DNA of 64,000 bases, taken from NCBI GenBank assembly GCA_016987375.1, contig PJRA01000048.1, positions 1,905,368 to 1,969,367 on the forward strand. Direction: 5' to 3'. The notes under the pieces were generated by a model. That model searched no databases. It was not told where the DNA came from and was given only the letters and a program-made list of their open reading frames with translations. Below, in pieces: positions 1 through 11,531 of the stretch (position 1 is its first letter; each line of letters starts with the position of its first letter). The stretch is from Brachionus koreanus (taxonomy: Eukaryota; Rotifera; Eurotatoria; Ploima; Brachionidae). The translations under genes were made by a program, and so were the position numbers.

Positions 1-3000
1 AAGCTACCGATGAAGCTTTTGATGTACTGAATTTTAGCGCACAAGAAAAAACTGATTTGTTTAAGGCTACTGGTGCCATCATGCATTGGGGTAATTCAAA
101 ATGGAAGCAAAGACCAAGAGAAGAACAAGCTGAAACTGACGGCACTGAAGAGTGTGAGAAAGTTGCTCATTTATTGGGTGTTGAATCTGCTGATTTGATT
201 AAGGGTCTTTTAAAACCAAGAATAAAAGTCGGCAATGAATATGTCAACAAAGGTCAAAATAAAGATCAGGTCTGCAACTCAATTGGAGCTTTGTCAAAGT
301 CGATCTACTCGCGCCTTTTCCAATGGTTGGTAGATAGAGTAAACGAGACCTTGGATGCCAAGTCAAAAAGACAACACTTTATAGGTGTATTAGATATTGC
401 TGGTTTCGAAATATTCGACTACAATGGCTTTGAACAATTGTGCATTAACTACACCAATGAAAGATTACAGCAATTTTTCAACCATCATATGTTTGTATTA
501 GAGCAAGAAGAGTACAAAAAAGAGGGTATTCAATGGGAAATGATTAATTTCGGCATGGACTTGCAGGCTTGCATTGATTTGATTGAAAAACCAATGGGCA
601 TTTTGTCAATTTTAGAAGAAGAGTGTATTGTACCTAAAGCTAGTGATAAAACATTTCAAGAGAAATTATATGCTCAACATTTGGGCAAGCATCCAAATTT
701 TGGAAAACCAAAACCAGCCAAAGGCAAAGCCGAGGCTCATTTTGACTTGCATCACTATGCTGGTACTGTTTCATACAGTGTAACTGGTTGGCTAGAAAAG
801 AACAAAGATCCTATAAATACAACTGTGGCAACATTGTTTAAAACAAGTAAAAAAAATGCTCTTATAGCAAAATTGTATCAAGATATGGGTGCAGAGGAAG
901 AAAAAGGTAAAGCCAAAAAAGGTGGTGGTATGCAAACAATTTCATCTGGACATAGAGAACAATTGAACAAGTTGATGAACACTTTGAAACAAACTCATCC
1001 TCATTTTGTCCGCTGTATTATTCCAAATGAAATTAAAACTGGTGGTATTTTGGATCCACATTTGGTTATGCATCAATTAAAGTGCAACGGTGTATTGGAA
1101 GGTATTCGTATTTGCAGAAAAGGATTTCCAAACAGAATGATGTATGCTGAATTCAAACAGCGTTACGGCATTTTGGCTCCAAATGCTGTACCAAAAGGAT
1201 TTGTTGATGCCACCAAAGCCACTGGTTCAATTTTGAAAGACATTGCTCTTGGTGAAGATTTGTTCAGACTTGGCCATACAAAAGTTTTCTTTAGAGCTGG
1301 AGTTTTGGGTCACCTCGAAGACTTGAGAGACTCGGCTATATCAAAAATAATTTGCATGCTCCAAGCTCACATTCGCATGTTTATTATGAAAAAAGCCTAC
1401 AAGGTTATGTTGGATCAACGTTTGGCATTGAGTGTTTTACAACGGAATATCAAGGCCTATTTGTCTTTGAGAAATTGGGCTTGGTGGAAGTTGTACACTA
1501 AAGTCAAACCATTATTGTCTGTTGCTAGACAAGAAGAAGAAATTAAGGCAAGAGAAGAAGAATTTACCAAATTAAAAGAAAACTTTGAAAAAGAAGAAAA
1601 ACTAAGAAAAGAATTGGAAGAGACTAATTTGAAATTGTTGAAGGAAAAGAATGAATTGTATACTCAATTACAATCAGAAAGAGATAATAGTGGAAATGCC
1701 GAAGAAAGAATTCAAAAACTTGTCCTTCAAAAGTCCGACTTGGAGTCACAGCTCAAAGAGATGGAGGATAAACTTGGCGAACAGGAATCTAGTGCATCTG
1801 ACTTAAGCAACAAAAAGAAAAAATTGGAACAAGATATTAATGACTTGAAAAAAGATATTGATGACTTGCGTTCTAAACTAAACAAGTCTGATAATGACAA
1901 TAAATCAAAAGATAATCAAATTCACAAGTTACAAGATGAAATGGCTCATCAGGACGAAGCTATTACAAAATTGAACAGAGAAAAAAAACGCTTGGAAGAA
2001 ACAAACTCTAAAACATTGGAACAATTGCAACAAGAAGAAGATAAATGCAATCATTTGAATAAAGTAAAGACAAAACTAGAGCAAACATTGGATGAGGCTG
2101 AGGACAATTTGGAACGAGAAAAGAAAGGTCGTGCAGATTTGGACAAAGCCAAGAGAAAATTAGAGTCAGATTTGAAAAATTCTCAAGCTCAGATTGAAGA
2201 AATTGAGCGTCTAAAGAAAGATTTAGAGGACAATTTGAAGCGAAAAGATGCTGAATTGAATAGCATGAGTGCAAAAGTCGAAGATGAGCATAGTCAAGCT
2301 GTTAATTTGCAAAAGAAAATAAAAGAACTACAAAAAAGATTAGAAGAAGCTGATGAAGAAATTGAAGCCGAAAGACAATCAAAGAACAAGGCTGAAAAAC
2401 AACGAGCTGATTTGTCTCGTGAATTAGACGAGTTAAATGAGAGACTTGAAGAGGCCGGTGGTGCCACTACAGCTCAGCTTGAATTGAACAAAAAACGTGA
2501 GGCTGAATTGGCTAAGCTAAGACGTGACTTGGAAGAAGCAAATTTACAGCATGAAGCAACAACTTCTCAATTGAGAAAGAAACATCAAGATGCAGTTAAT
2601 GAAATGGCCGAACAAATAGATCATTTACAAAAATCCAAAAACAAGTTAATTTTTTTTTGGGTGTTTGAATATTTTAAAATTAATTTTAAAATTTTATTTA
2701 GACTTGAAAAAGAAAAACAATTAGTTAAGTCAGAAGTTGACGATGCCAAACTGCAAATTGAACAAGCAAACAAAGCTAAAGTAATTTAGTGTTCAATGAT
2801 TTATATTGCATTAATCAAAAAAAATCAAAAAATTTTATTTTTTTATAATTTAAATTAAGGTCAATGTTGAAAAGCTAGTTAAGCAGCTTGAATTACAATT
2901 GCAAGAATTTGCAGGAAAATTAGACGAAACTAACCGCGAAGTTTCCGATTTGAATTCACAAAAAAATAAATTACAATCCGAAAATTCAAACCTAATACAA

Positions 3001-5160
3001 CAGATAGAAGATTTAGAAAGTCAGATCAGCGGTTTTGGAAAGACAAAGCAGCAATTGCAGGCTCAGATTGAAGATGCTAAACGAACTGCTGAAGAAGAGG
3101 CTCGTGCCAAAACTTCACTGGCTCAACAATTGAAGAATTTGTCAATGGATTTAGATCAAGTTAGAGAGCAGTACGAAGAAGAACATGAAGCTAAGAACGA
3201 AATTCAAAAGCATTTGGCCAAAGTTAACAGTGAAATGCAACAATGGAGATCTAAGTATGAAACTGAAGGCTTGGCAAGAGCTGAAGAGCTTGAAGAAGCA
3301 AAGAGAAAGCTAGCTGCCAAATTGAGTGAGGCTGAAGAACAAGTTGAACAAGCTTTGGCTAAATGTAACAGTCTTGAAAAGACAAAACAACGATTACAAA
3401 ATGAAGTTGAAGACTTGATGGTTGATGTCGAAAGGGCTAATTCAAACGCTAATGCTATGGAAAAGAAACAAAAGCAGTTTAATAAATTGATTGGTGAATG
3501 GAAGCAAAAATGTGAAGACATTACTTTAGAATTAGAAGCATCGCAAAAAGAAGCTCGTCAGTATTCAACTGAATTATTCAAATTAAAGACCCAGTATGAA
3601 GAAAGTCATGAATCAATTGAGGCTTTGAGACGTGAGAACAAAAATTTGTCCGATGAAATCAAAGACTTAATGGATCAGCTTGGCGAAGGTGGAAAATCAA
3701 TTCATGAATTAGAAAAATCTAGAAAAAGACTTGAAATCGAAAAGGATGAATTACAAGCTGCTTTGGAAGAAGCTGAAGGAGCTTTGGAGCAAGAAGAGGC
3801 CAAAGTTTTGAGAGCACAATTAGAATTGAGTCAAGTTAGACAAGAAATAGATAGACGCTTACATGAAAAGGAGGAGGAATTTGAAAATACTAGAAGAAAT
3901 CATCAACGTGCATTGGAATCTATGCAAGCTAGTTTAGAAGCAGAAACAAAAGGTAAAGCTGAAGCAATTAGACAAAAGAAAAAGCTTGAATCAGATATAA
4001 ATGAACTTGAAATTGCTTTGGATCATTCAAACAGAGCCAATGCTGATCTTCAAAAATCAAACAAAAAATTACAACAAACCATTAGTGAATTGCAGGCCCA
4101 AATTGAAGATGAACAGCGTCAAAAAGATGAAGCTAAGGAAGCTACAGCTCAAGCAGAGCGTCGTGCGGACATGTTAGCCTCTGAGTTAGAAGAAATTAGA
4201 ACTGCTCTTGAGCAAGCTGAAAAAGCTCGCAAAGCTGCTGAAAATGATTTACATGAAGCTGCTGATCGAATTAGCGAACTAGGAGCCGCTAATTCAAATC
4301 TTGGCGCTCAAAAACGAAAATTAGACAATGAATTAGCTGTTTTAAAGGCTGAATTGGACGAGTCCATTGCTGAATTGAAAAATTCCGAAGAGAGAGTTAG
4401 AAAAACTTCGGCCGATGCAGCAAGATTAGCTGAAGAATTACGCCAGGAACAAGTAATCTTTTTTGTTTATTGAATATTTCTTTAATTAAGAAAACATTTA
4501 ATTTAGGAGCATGTTTCGAGTGTCGAAAAGCTAAGAAAGGCTCTTGAACAACAAGTTAAAGACTTACAATTAAGATTAGATGAAGCTGAAGCAAATGCTC
4601 TTAAAGGTGGTAAACGAATTATTCAAAAGCTTGAACAAAGAGTAGTTTTTTATATTTTCTCTTACTTTTTAAATTAAAATTTATTTTTAGATTCATCAAT
4701 TGGAAACTGAATTGGACATGGAACAAAGACACCATCAGGAAACTTTAAAAGAAGTTAGAAAGAACGATAGAAGACTAAAGGAATTGGCCTTCCAAGCCGA
4801 AGAAGACAGAAAGAATCAAGCTCGCTTACAAGACTTAGTTGAGAAACTTCAAAACAAACTTAAAGTTTACAAGAGACAAGTTGAAGAGGCTGAAGAAATT
4901 GCAGCTGTTAACCTTGCTAAATTCCGTAAGGTTCAGAGTGAATTAGATGATGCTGAAGAAAGAGCTGGTCAAGCCGAATGTCTTCTCAATAAACAAAGAG
5001 TTAAAAATCGCAGTACTGTTTCTCAAGGAAGAGCTAGTTCTCCACAAGTAACTTATAATATAAATTATTGACTTTAATCTTAATTTAATAAAAAAAGCGA
5101 GAACAACAAGTCCGTGCAACCAGTTTGGCTAGAGCAAGTTCGGTCAGAAGATTATTATAA
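1..5160 (+). CDS. Mhc: Muscle-type (class II) myosin heavy chain, 5'-truncated by the window edge
   Basis: Actin-based motor of thick filaments. The frame is open from position 3; exons are <1-2644, 2702-2780, 2860-4452, 4507-4641, 4691-5047 and 5098-5160, giving about 1,622 residues, so roughly the first 300 of the usual ~1,950 (P-loop and switch I) lie outside the window. Visible parts: switch-II DIAGFE and the relay region (about 396-640), the actin-binding and reactive-cysteine region with [18 protein letters not shown] (about 1083-1136), converter, an IQ/lever-arm segment (about 1350-1500), then a long heptad coiled-coil rod to the end. The terminal exon encodes [20 protein letters not shown], a non-helical tailpiece. 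The first intron (57 nt) is a multiple of three without an in-frame stop. Reading through the last donor instead gives a short VTYNINY tail, a possible alternative end. AATAAA follows near 5253. Family assignment is certain; muscle versus non-muscle is inferred from the rod sequence. Confidence 0.96.
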
Positions 5161-5303
5161 ATTAATAATTATTTTTCTTTAATTTAGCATAGAAATATTT
5201 TTCTCCCTTCTAATTAAAAATGATCATTCAGATGAATTTTATTTTGTTCATTAAATAAAAATTATTTTACATTAATGTTAAATTTTTAGATATTTTAATT
5301 TTG

Positions 5304-5637
5304 CTATAAATCTTCAAGAAATAGTTCATCATAAGATGGCAGTCTGTCCTCAATCGTTCTTGATTCCGTAGTTAAAGAAATTGAATCCGAATTATATCTG
5401 GCTATAGAAAAAACTCTTAAATTGCATGAGTTTCTGTCCTCAAAGTCATCAGAATCTTTGATAATTTCTTTTCATTAAAAAATATAAAATAATCTATAAA
5501 ATATTTAGACAATAGTTACCAATTTTTTTCTTTTTTTTGCATGAAATAATCATTACAATTAGAAAAACAATGAAACAAATTGTTGTTACAATAATTGCAA
5601 TTGTCCAAAAGGGGAATTTAGAATCTTCGCTATCCAT
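5304..5637 (-). CDS. Small single-pass membrane protein with LPSYDE tail
   Basis: Two exons on the minus strand, 5637-5520 and 5467-5304, joined by a 52-nt GT-AG intron; 93 residues. The protein starts MDSEDSKFPFW, continues with one hydrophobic helix (residues about 11-32, TIAIIVTTICFIVFLIVMII), then a Cys-Lys5 stop-transfer patch and a 55-residue acidic/serine-rich cytoplasmic tail containing LPSYDELFLEDL at the end. The tail motif resembles the (P/L)PxY ligands for WW-domain ubiquitin ligases. There is no signal peptide, so it is probably a type III/signal-anchored protein. The model rests on splice signals and frame continuity only. It resembles in layout the PPxY proteins at 43.55 and 45.47 kb. 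Function unknown. Confidence 0.6.
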
Positions 5638-6717
5638 TTTCTTTACAGAATTTAATATTTAATTTCTAATTTTATTTTATATACTTTATATGCTATTTCA
5701 TTTTTTTTTAATATGAGATTTTCGATCGATAAAGGAATTTGCTGTGGTATCTTTAAAAATTCAAATGTAGTTCGTAAGCGGATATTTTTTCTAAAGATTT
5801 GCAAAAAGTTAAATTTTTGAATATTTTAGGTAAATTATTAAAATCTAATATTTAAATGCATGTTTGGATTGTGATAAAAAGTTTCTATTAATATCGAACT
5901 ATGAAAATGCAATGTTAAAAAAGATTTCTATTAAACTGTTTATTTTGTGTTTTCCTGACAAGGTCTTATTTAAGAGGAAATATCGCACTTAGAAGATTTA
6001 AGAAGGAACGCAATTTATTTTGAAATTATAAAATATCTAGAGACCTAATTCTCATTTTAAAGAAAGCTAAAAAATAAGAATAAAAACTTCTGATGGTAAT
6101 TAAATATCGTTTTAACTTTTTCAAATAATTTCGGGATAAAGTTTACCCAAATATATATTTAATTCAAAATATTTAGAAAAAAAAAGCAAATTAAAATAAG
6201 AACTTAAGTACTAAAATGTTATTTAGTTAAAATTTCACGAAAAAAAGTTTTTAGAAATTAGATTGAAGTTTTTTTGAATTTTTTAACACTCAAAGGACTG
6301 GTGTTAATTTGATACTATCTTTATGCTCATAAATATTATAAATGGTTATTCATTCTCACTTAAAAGCTTCTGAATTTGTTACTTTAAATAAATCTTTTAA
6401 AATAAAATTGGACTTTTGCAAATTTGATGAACAGTCCCAAAGATATAGAGCAGAAAAATGATGTTAAATTGACACCGGTCTTTTGTGTGTTATAAAATCT
6501 AAATTCAAATAATTTCACTGATAGACAATAAATTTTATTTAATAAAAGTTAATCCACTAGTACTAATGGTGAAAAAAAATATATAAATAGAAAAATAAAA
6601 TTTTTGTTTCGTTTTGCGAATATAATTTAAACAAGAAGAGAATTTTTGAATTTTTTTGATGTTGAAAATTAGAAAAAAATTACTTATTTAAAAAATTAAG
6701 CATTCCAAAACTAAAAT
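5638..6717. other. Intergenic, about 1.1 kb, no gene seen
   Basis: AT-rich sequence with stops in all frames. It is the space between two divergently transcribed genes (minus strand to the left, plus strand to the right), so it should hold both promoters. No repeat or coding remnant was recognised. Confidence 0.6.
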
Positions 6718-7315
6718 ATGTCCGTCGACTCATCCCAAACAGCTATATTTGGCTCTCAAGAAAACTTTTTGGTTAACTTTAAAGAAGCCTTATTTACTAA
6801 ATTCCAGCACTTGTTCGTTATACTGAAAGATTTTTTTTCTAAATTGGCACCTTTTTTTGCTCAATTAAACAACATGTTTGGCATTTTCACTACTTATATC
6901 CTAGAGTAATTCAAATAAAATAAACAAAGCTGCATTTTTCAAGTTTGATTTAAAATTAAGTTTTGCCAAAAACATATTTTTTTCAGCTAGCGAAACATAT
7001 GGAGTAAATGTTACAAATGAAACAGATAAAATACTTGTTGTCACAATAACTGATTCAAAAGGTCGACCAACTCGATTTCATTTAGATCCCAATGAATTTA
7101 AACACACAAAAACATATGATGCATCTCCTGTAACTATAAGCGCATACAGAGAACAAGGTGGACAGCCTGATGAGGCTTTGATTACAATTTATGAAGCCAA
7201 AAAGAAGCAAAAAAATGCTCGGATTATTCGAAAAGGAAATGGTATTGAATTGTGCAACGAAAAAGAAGAAGAAAAAGAAAAGGAAAAAGACAAAGACAAA
7301 GATAAAGATAAATAG
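6718..7315 (+). CDS. Unrecognised 170-residue protein with Lys/Asp/Glu-rich tail
   Basis: Exons 6718-6905 and 6991-7315 with an 85-nt intron; acceptor at 6990, because the AG six bases earlier would put a stop in frame. The N-terminal 60 residues are hydrophobic/aromatic (FKEALFTKFQHLFVILKDFF) and look like an amphipathic or membrane-associated helix pair. The second exon encodes a compact, probably beta-rich domain starting ETYGVNVTNETDKILVVTIT with a HLDPNEF segment, and ends in an almost pure Lys/Glu/Asp tail of about 20 residues. No signal peptide is evident. I do not recognise the family. An AATAAA lies near 7355, close to the convergent V-ATPase gene end. Confidence 0.6.
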
Positions 7316-7420
7316 TTGGGTGCAGATCTTTATTTAAACTAAAAAATTATTTTTAATAAATGGATATAAAATTTTTAGCATCTAATTTTTTCGCTACAAA
7401 AAAAAATTTTAGTTAGGAGA

Positions 7421-10400
7421 TTATAATTGGTCAGGATTTTCAGCTTGTTCAAGAATTTGTTGAAATGAAAAAGGCATAAATTGATAGCCTTCGCCTTTAT
7501 AAAATTTGCTTTGAAATTCAACCCAGTGAAGTCTGAGTGCATGTAAAAAGGCAGATAGGCCCTCCATTAAAAGCAATACTCCAACAGTAAAAGCAGCCCA
7601 TGGCACAAATACCAGCCAAAGAATTACGAAACCAGGAGCTGATCCACTTTGAAGACCAATTCTTAGAATCATGGTCCATAATACTTCGGACAATTCTAGT
7701 ATTTTAAAATTTTATTAATTTTTTTATTGATTTATTCTAGACTAAAATTATACCCGCATGAGCTAAACTCAAAGCCCATAACCGCAAATAGGACGCTGTG
7801 TGTGAAATACAACCAAGAAAGTATTCGATGGTATGAATGCATTGTTCGACTGCAATCTCACCCATATCAAACTTAAATATTATAAGGTTAATATGACAAT
7901 TTAAATAATTTATTTACCTATTAAAAAAATATAAATTATTAATGAAAAAAAACATTTAAAAATAATAAAATATTAATTAATAAAAATTCAGCCTAACAAA
8001 ATTTTGGCGATACTTTAAAGTAGTTTGTAAATTATAGTTTAATCGATAAAATATCACCAAAATACCCATAACCAAAGTTTAACATTTAAAATAGAGCATT
8101 AAATTTTAACACAACATTTAGTCAACCTTTTCCTCAGGATCATCATGGTCATTAAGAAGTTCAGCTTCACTATTGACCAAGTAGGTAGATTCTTGGTGAA
8201 CAGAATCACTAGTTACTACGTTATTACTTAATTCTGTCATATGTCTCATGTCTTCTTCTAATCTCACCCCGCTCTAATAAAAATAATAAAATTTTAATTA
8301 CATTTTCATCTTCATCGTCGTGACTAGTATCTGGTGAGCCTTTTCCGAGAGGAGTCTGTGACATTATTTTCAAATCAACTCCTTCATTCGAATCACTTGT
8401 ATTATCTTCTTGGGCCATCGGATTCAAATGTCCAGAGTCGGACAACCGTTGGCCGATCTAATTAAACCTTTGCCAAGTACACAACAATGATAAATTTAAA
8501 AAAATACCTGAGACTTGCGTTTGTGTCTTAAATAAAGAATAATTGGTTTTCCTAAAAGCATTGTTGGAATGCACAAAACTGCCAAAACAATTAGAATTTT
8601 TTGCACTATTGATTGACCAGAGTACAGTGCTTTACACGAATCTTCGTCAGCAGCAGATTTGAAAAAAAACATGTTTATCAATTCTAAAATTATTTTTTGT
8701 TTTTAAATAATAATAAATTTTTATTTTTAACTTGAAATTATTTGATTTACCTATCAATAAATTAGGTGCACATTGTGTTGAATTAGGCGATCCGTCAAAC
8801 CGAATCCATTTAATAAATATCATCAAGCATAGATAAACAAATATGAATGTCAAAAATATCACTTGAGGAATGAATTCAAAAAAAACGCTGGCCATTTTCC
8901 CAAAAAATCTTTGGAGAAAAAAAATATTATTTTTCAACTAAAATTTGAAACAGATTTTTTTGTTACAGATGATTTAGCAAAGACAAAACCAAACCAAACA
9001 TCATTTGCATGATACCGATAATAACCGAAAATTTCATCTTGAGAGAGTTTGTAAAAGCGATTTTGTTTATTGACATTATCCAAATAGGATCAACTCCGAA
9101 TGGATATGGAGTTCCTGAATACATTTTGACCTCATTAAGTGAGCGATTGACATTAGGATTTGGATTCAAGTCGAATACAGTCACTTTTTCAAAATCAAAA
9201 TCTTTGCTCACTCCAACTTTCCAGCTTGAACCAAATATGTTCATCGATTTAGAAAAAACATCATTATAAATCACTCCTGTATAAATACTGAATAGGCCCA
9301 TGAGCAAAATTATATACCGACCACCAAAAAATATTTGCCAAACTTCATTTGTTTTAAATTTGTTCTTTAGCTGTGTTTCTCTTAAAACCATAAAAAGAGC
9401 GAATAAGCTCATAATTAGACCGTGACCAGCATCGCCAAACATGACTGCAAACAAAAATGGGAATGTTATTACAGTAAATGGAGCTGGATTTATTTCACGA
9501 TAGCTTGAAATGCCGTAAGCATCGACTATGTTTTGAAATCCTTCTGAAAATTGATTCAATCTGTGATGAGTGGGTGGTTGTTCTTTTGTCTCCATTCTGT
9601 TAAGAATTGACTGTATATTGCTTCCACTTAGTTCCTTTAAGAAATAAATGAAAAATTACAGAAACAATTTTTTCAAGTAATTCGTACAGTTCCTTTATCC
9701 AAAGCTAATTTAATTCTGGTGAGCTCATTGACAGGAGCCCAGCATTCTGCAATTAGACATTTTTGGTTTACTTCTAAATTAAACATGTTCATAGTATGAT
9801 AAATAGCCTTCATTTTGCGCACTCGACAGAACCAGGTCTTAACATTCAAAGCTGCATTTGTGAGCAGACTTTTTCTTAGATTCAATGACTGATCAAGTAC
9901 TGTTTTAAGCTCTTCTAGACGAGTCATTACGCCTAGACCCATTTCACGTCGTTCACTAGCAGTCTCTGGACATGGATAAATAGTTGCCTTGAAACTGTAC
10001 AAAAAAATTATTTTAATTTAAAATTTTCAAAATTTAAATACCCTTCACAAATTTTTTTAACTTTGATCTTTAACTGTTCACCTTGAAAAAACAGTATGAA
10101 AACTGTTTTGTTCACTTGGGTATTCTAAAATCAAAAAATTATATGATTATAAAACGATAAAAATATGTTAAGACAGAAAGTAGCGTTTTTAGCTAATAAA
10201 GAAAATATACTTTTGAAAATTTTTAGTCTTTCTATTTTGAAAAAATTAATTTCATTGTTGTATGTTGAACTTACAGTTTTCGGATCTTCAAGAGCTTCCT
10301 CAATTTCAGCAGTTCTCAAAAATACATTACCACGACAAATACGCCATAACATTAGCTCAAAAGATGGCACTCTCTCTCTATCGATAACACCGGCTAGAAA

Positions 10401-10964
10401 TCCTAATCTCAATGGTTGAACCCGGTCTTGTGTATCCATTTGCAAAACAGTCTGCTCGCCGGTCTGAATTCTATCTTGCTCTTCAAAAAAACTGGTCGCC
10501 TTGGTCAAGATGTGTCTCAACTCTTGCAGTTCAAGATAATTTTTTTTCAATGCATCTTTGTTGGAATTGACCTCCTGCAGATCGTGTTCAAGCTGTTCCA
10601 AAGCAGCTTCCATATCAATCATTTCTTTTGATTTAGGAGCTTCGCAAAACTCTTGGGCATCAGTCAAAGCAATTTCTTTTTCTTTTATTATTTCGCTTTC
10701 CAAAAATCGAAGCTTTCTTTCCATCTCCTCACAACGACGTACTTCATTCACAAATTTTCGCTGAAAAGCATTCACAGTTGGATTTAGCTTAAAAAAGAAA
10801 ATTTAATCAATTTAAGACAGATTCATTTTGTCATAAATGGCTAATACATCTCTAAATTGGACAATTCCCAGTTCACCTAGTTGGGCTACACAGGAGTATG
10901 CCGCTTCGGATTGAAAATAAATTTGACACAAGGTCATGTCCTCACCTCGAAACAGGGAGCTCAT
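7421..10964 (-). CDS. ATP6V0A: V-type proton ATPase 116-kDa subunit a (V0)
   Basis: Proton-path subunit of the membrane V0 sector that acidifies endosomes, lysosomes and secretory vesicles. Eleven exons on the minus strand: 10964-10848, 10787-10275, 10124-10042, 9994-9688, 9634-8967, 8908-8751, 8683-8508, 8457-8302, 8273-8127, 7871-7754 and 7695-7421; 905 residues, longer than the usual ~830-850. The N-terminus has the family's [20 protein letters not shown] and QFRDLNP followed by [17 protein letters not shown]. The membrane half includes [11 protein letters not shown], the Phe-rich loops and the [12 protein letters not shown] segment carrying the essential proton-path Arg. Exons 8-9 add a ~100-residue acidic Ser/Asp/Glu-rich linker before [17 protein letters not shown]. 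The residue after SLAHA is Glu (split over the last intron), where most homologues have Gln. Start chosen by family alignment. Confidence 0.95.
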
Positions 10965-11531
10965 TTCTAAATTTTCTAAAAAAAATGAAAATAATTTGAA
11001 AAAAAATTTTTTTCCACCAAAAAAAAAAAACTAGATATATCATAAATCGCATAATCATGCTAGCTCTAAAAGTTCTTGTTAAGCTATATCAAGATTCAAA
11101 TACTAAAATGAAAAATTCTAGTTTTTATCTTAATTTTTTTTTGCATTTTAAAATTTTATTCAAATTATTTTAATTCAATGCAGAATAGTAATAAATAAGA
11201 AATGTAGTTATTTCGAAATATGGAGCCCAAAATGTTTATCGATTTTTGCGACAAGATCAAATTTTTTTTACTTTATAAGCCCTAAATTATGATAAATTAT
11301 AGCAAGCATAATTTACCAATCTTATTATTTAAAAGCTGGCCTTATCTTTTTAATAAAATTCTAAACCAAGGTACACAAATAATCTATGTTTACATAATTC
11401 TGTCCAAAGTGTGTAATGCATATTGCAATATATTTTTTAAGAGTTGAATAAAAATAGCTAAAAATGTGTGTATTATTAGTAAATAAATTTAAATTTATTG
11501 TTCTATATTTTAATCACTTAATGGTGTAAAA
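10965..11531. other. Divergent intergenic region with a minimal uORF
   Basis: About 570 bp between the V-ATPase subunit a gene (minus) and the DGAT-like gene (plus), expected to hold both promoters. At 11521-11529 there is ATG GTG TAA, a two-codon upstream ORF ending two bases before the DGAT start codon. No other gene seen. Confidence 0.5.

Noticed and set aside
3204..3521. Antisense open frame in the myosin rod
   Set aside because: Typical mirror of a coiled-coil coding region; Ser/Cys/Phe-rich as expected for the complement of Glu/Lys codons.
5040..5071. Stop after VTYNINY as the only end of the myosin
   Set aside because: A good donor at 5048 joins to an exon encoding a normal tailpiece, so this stop lies in an intron, at most an alternative end.
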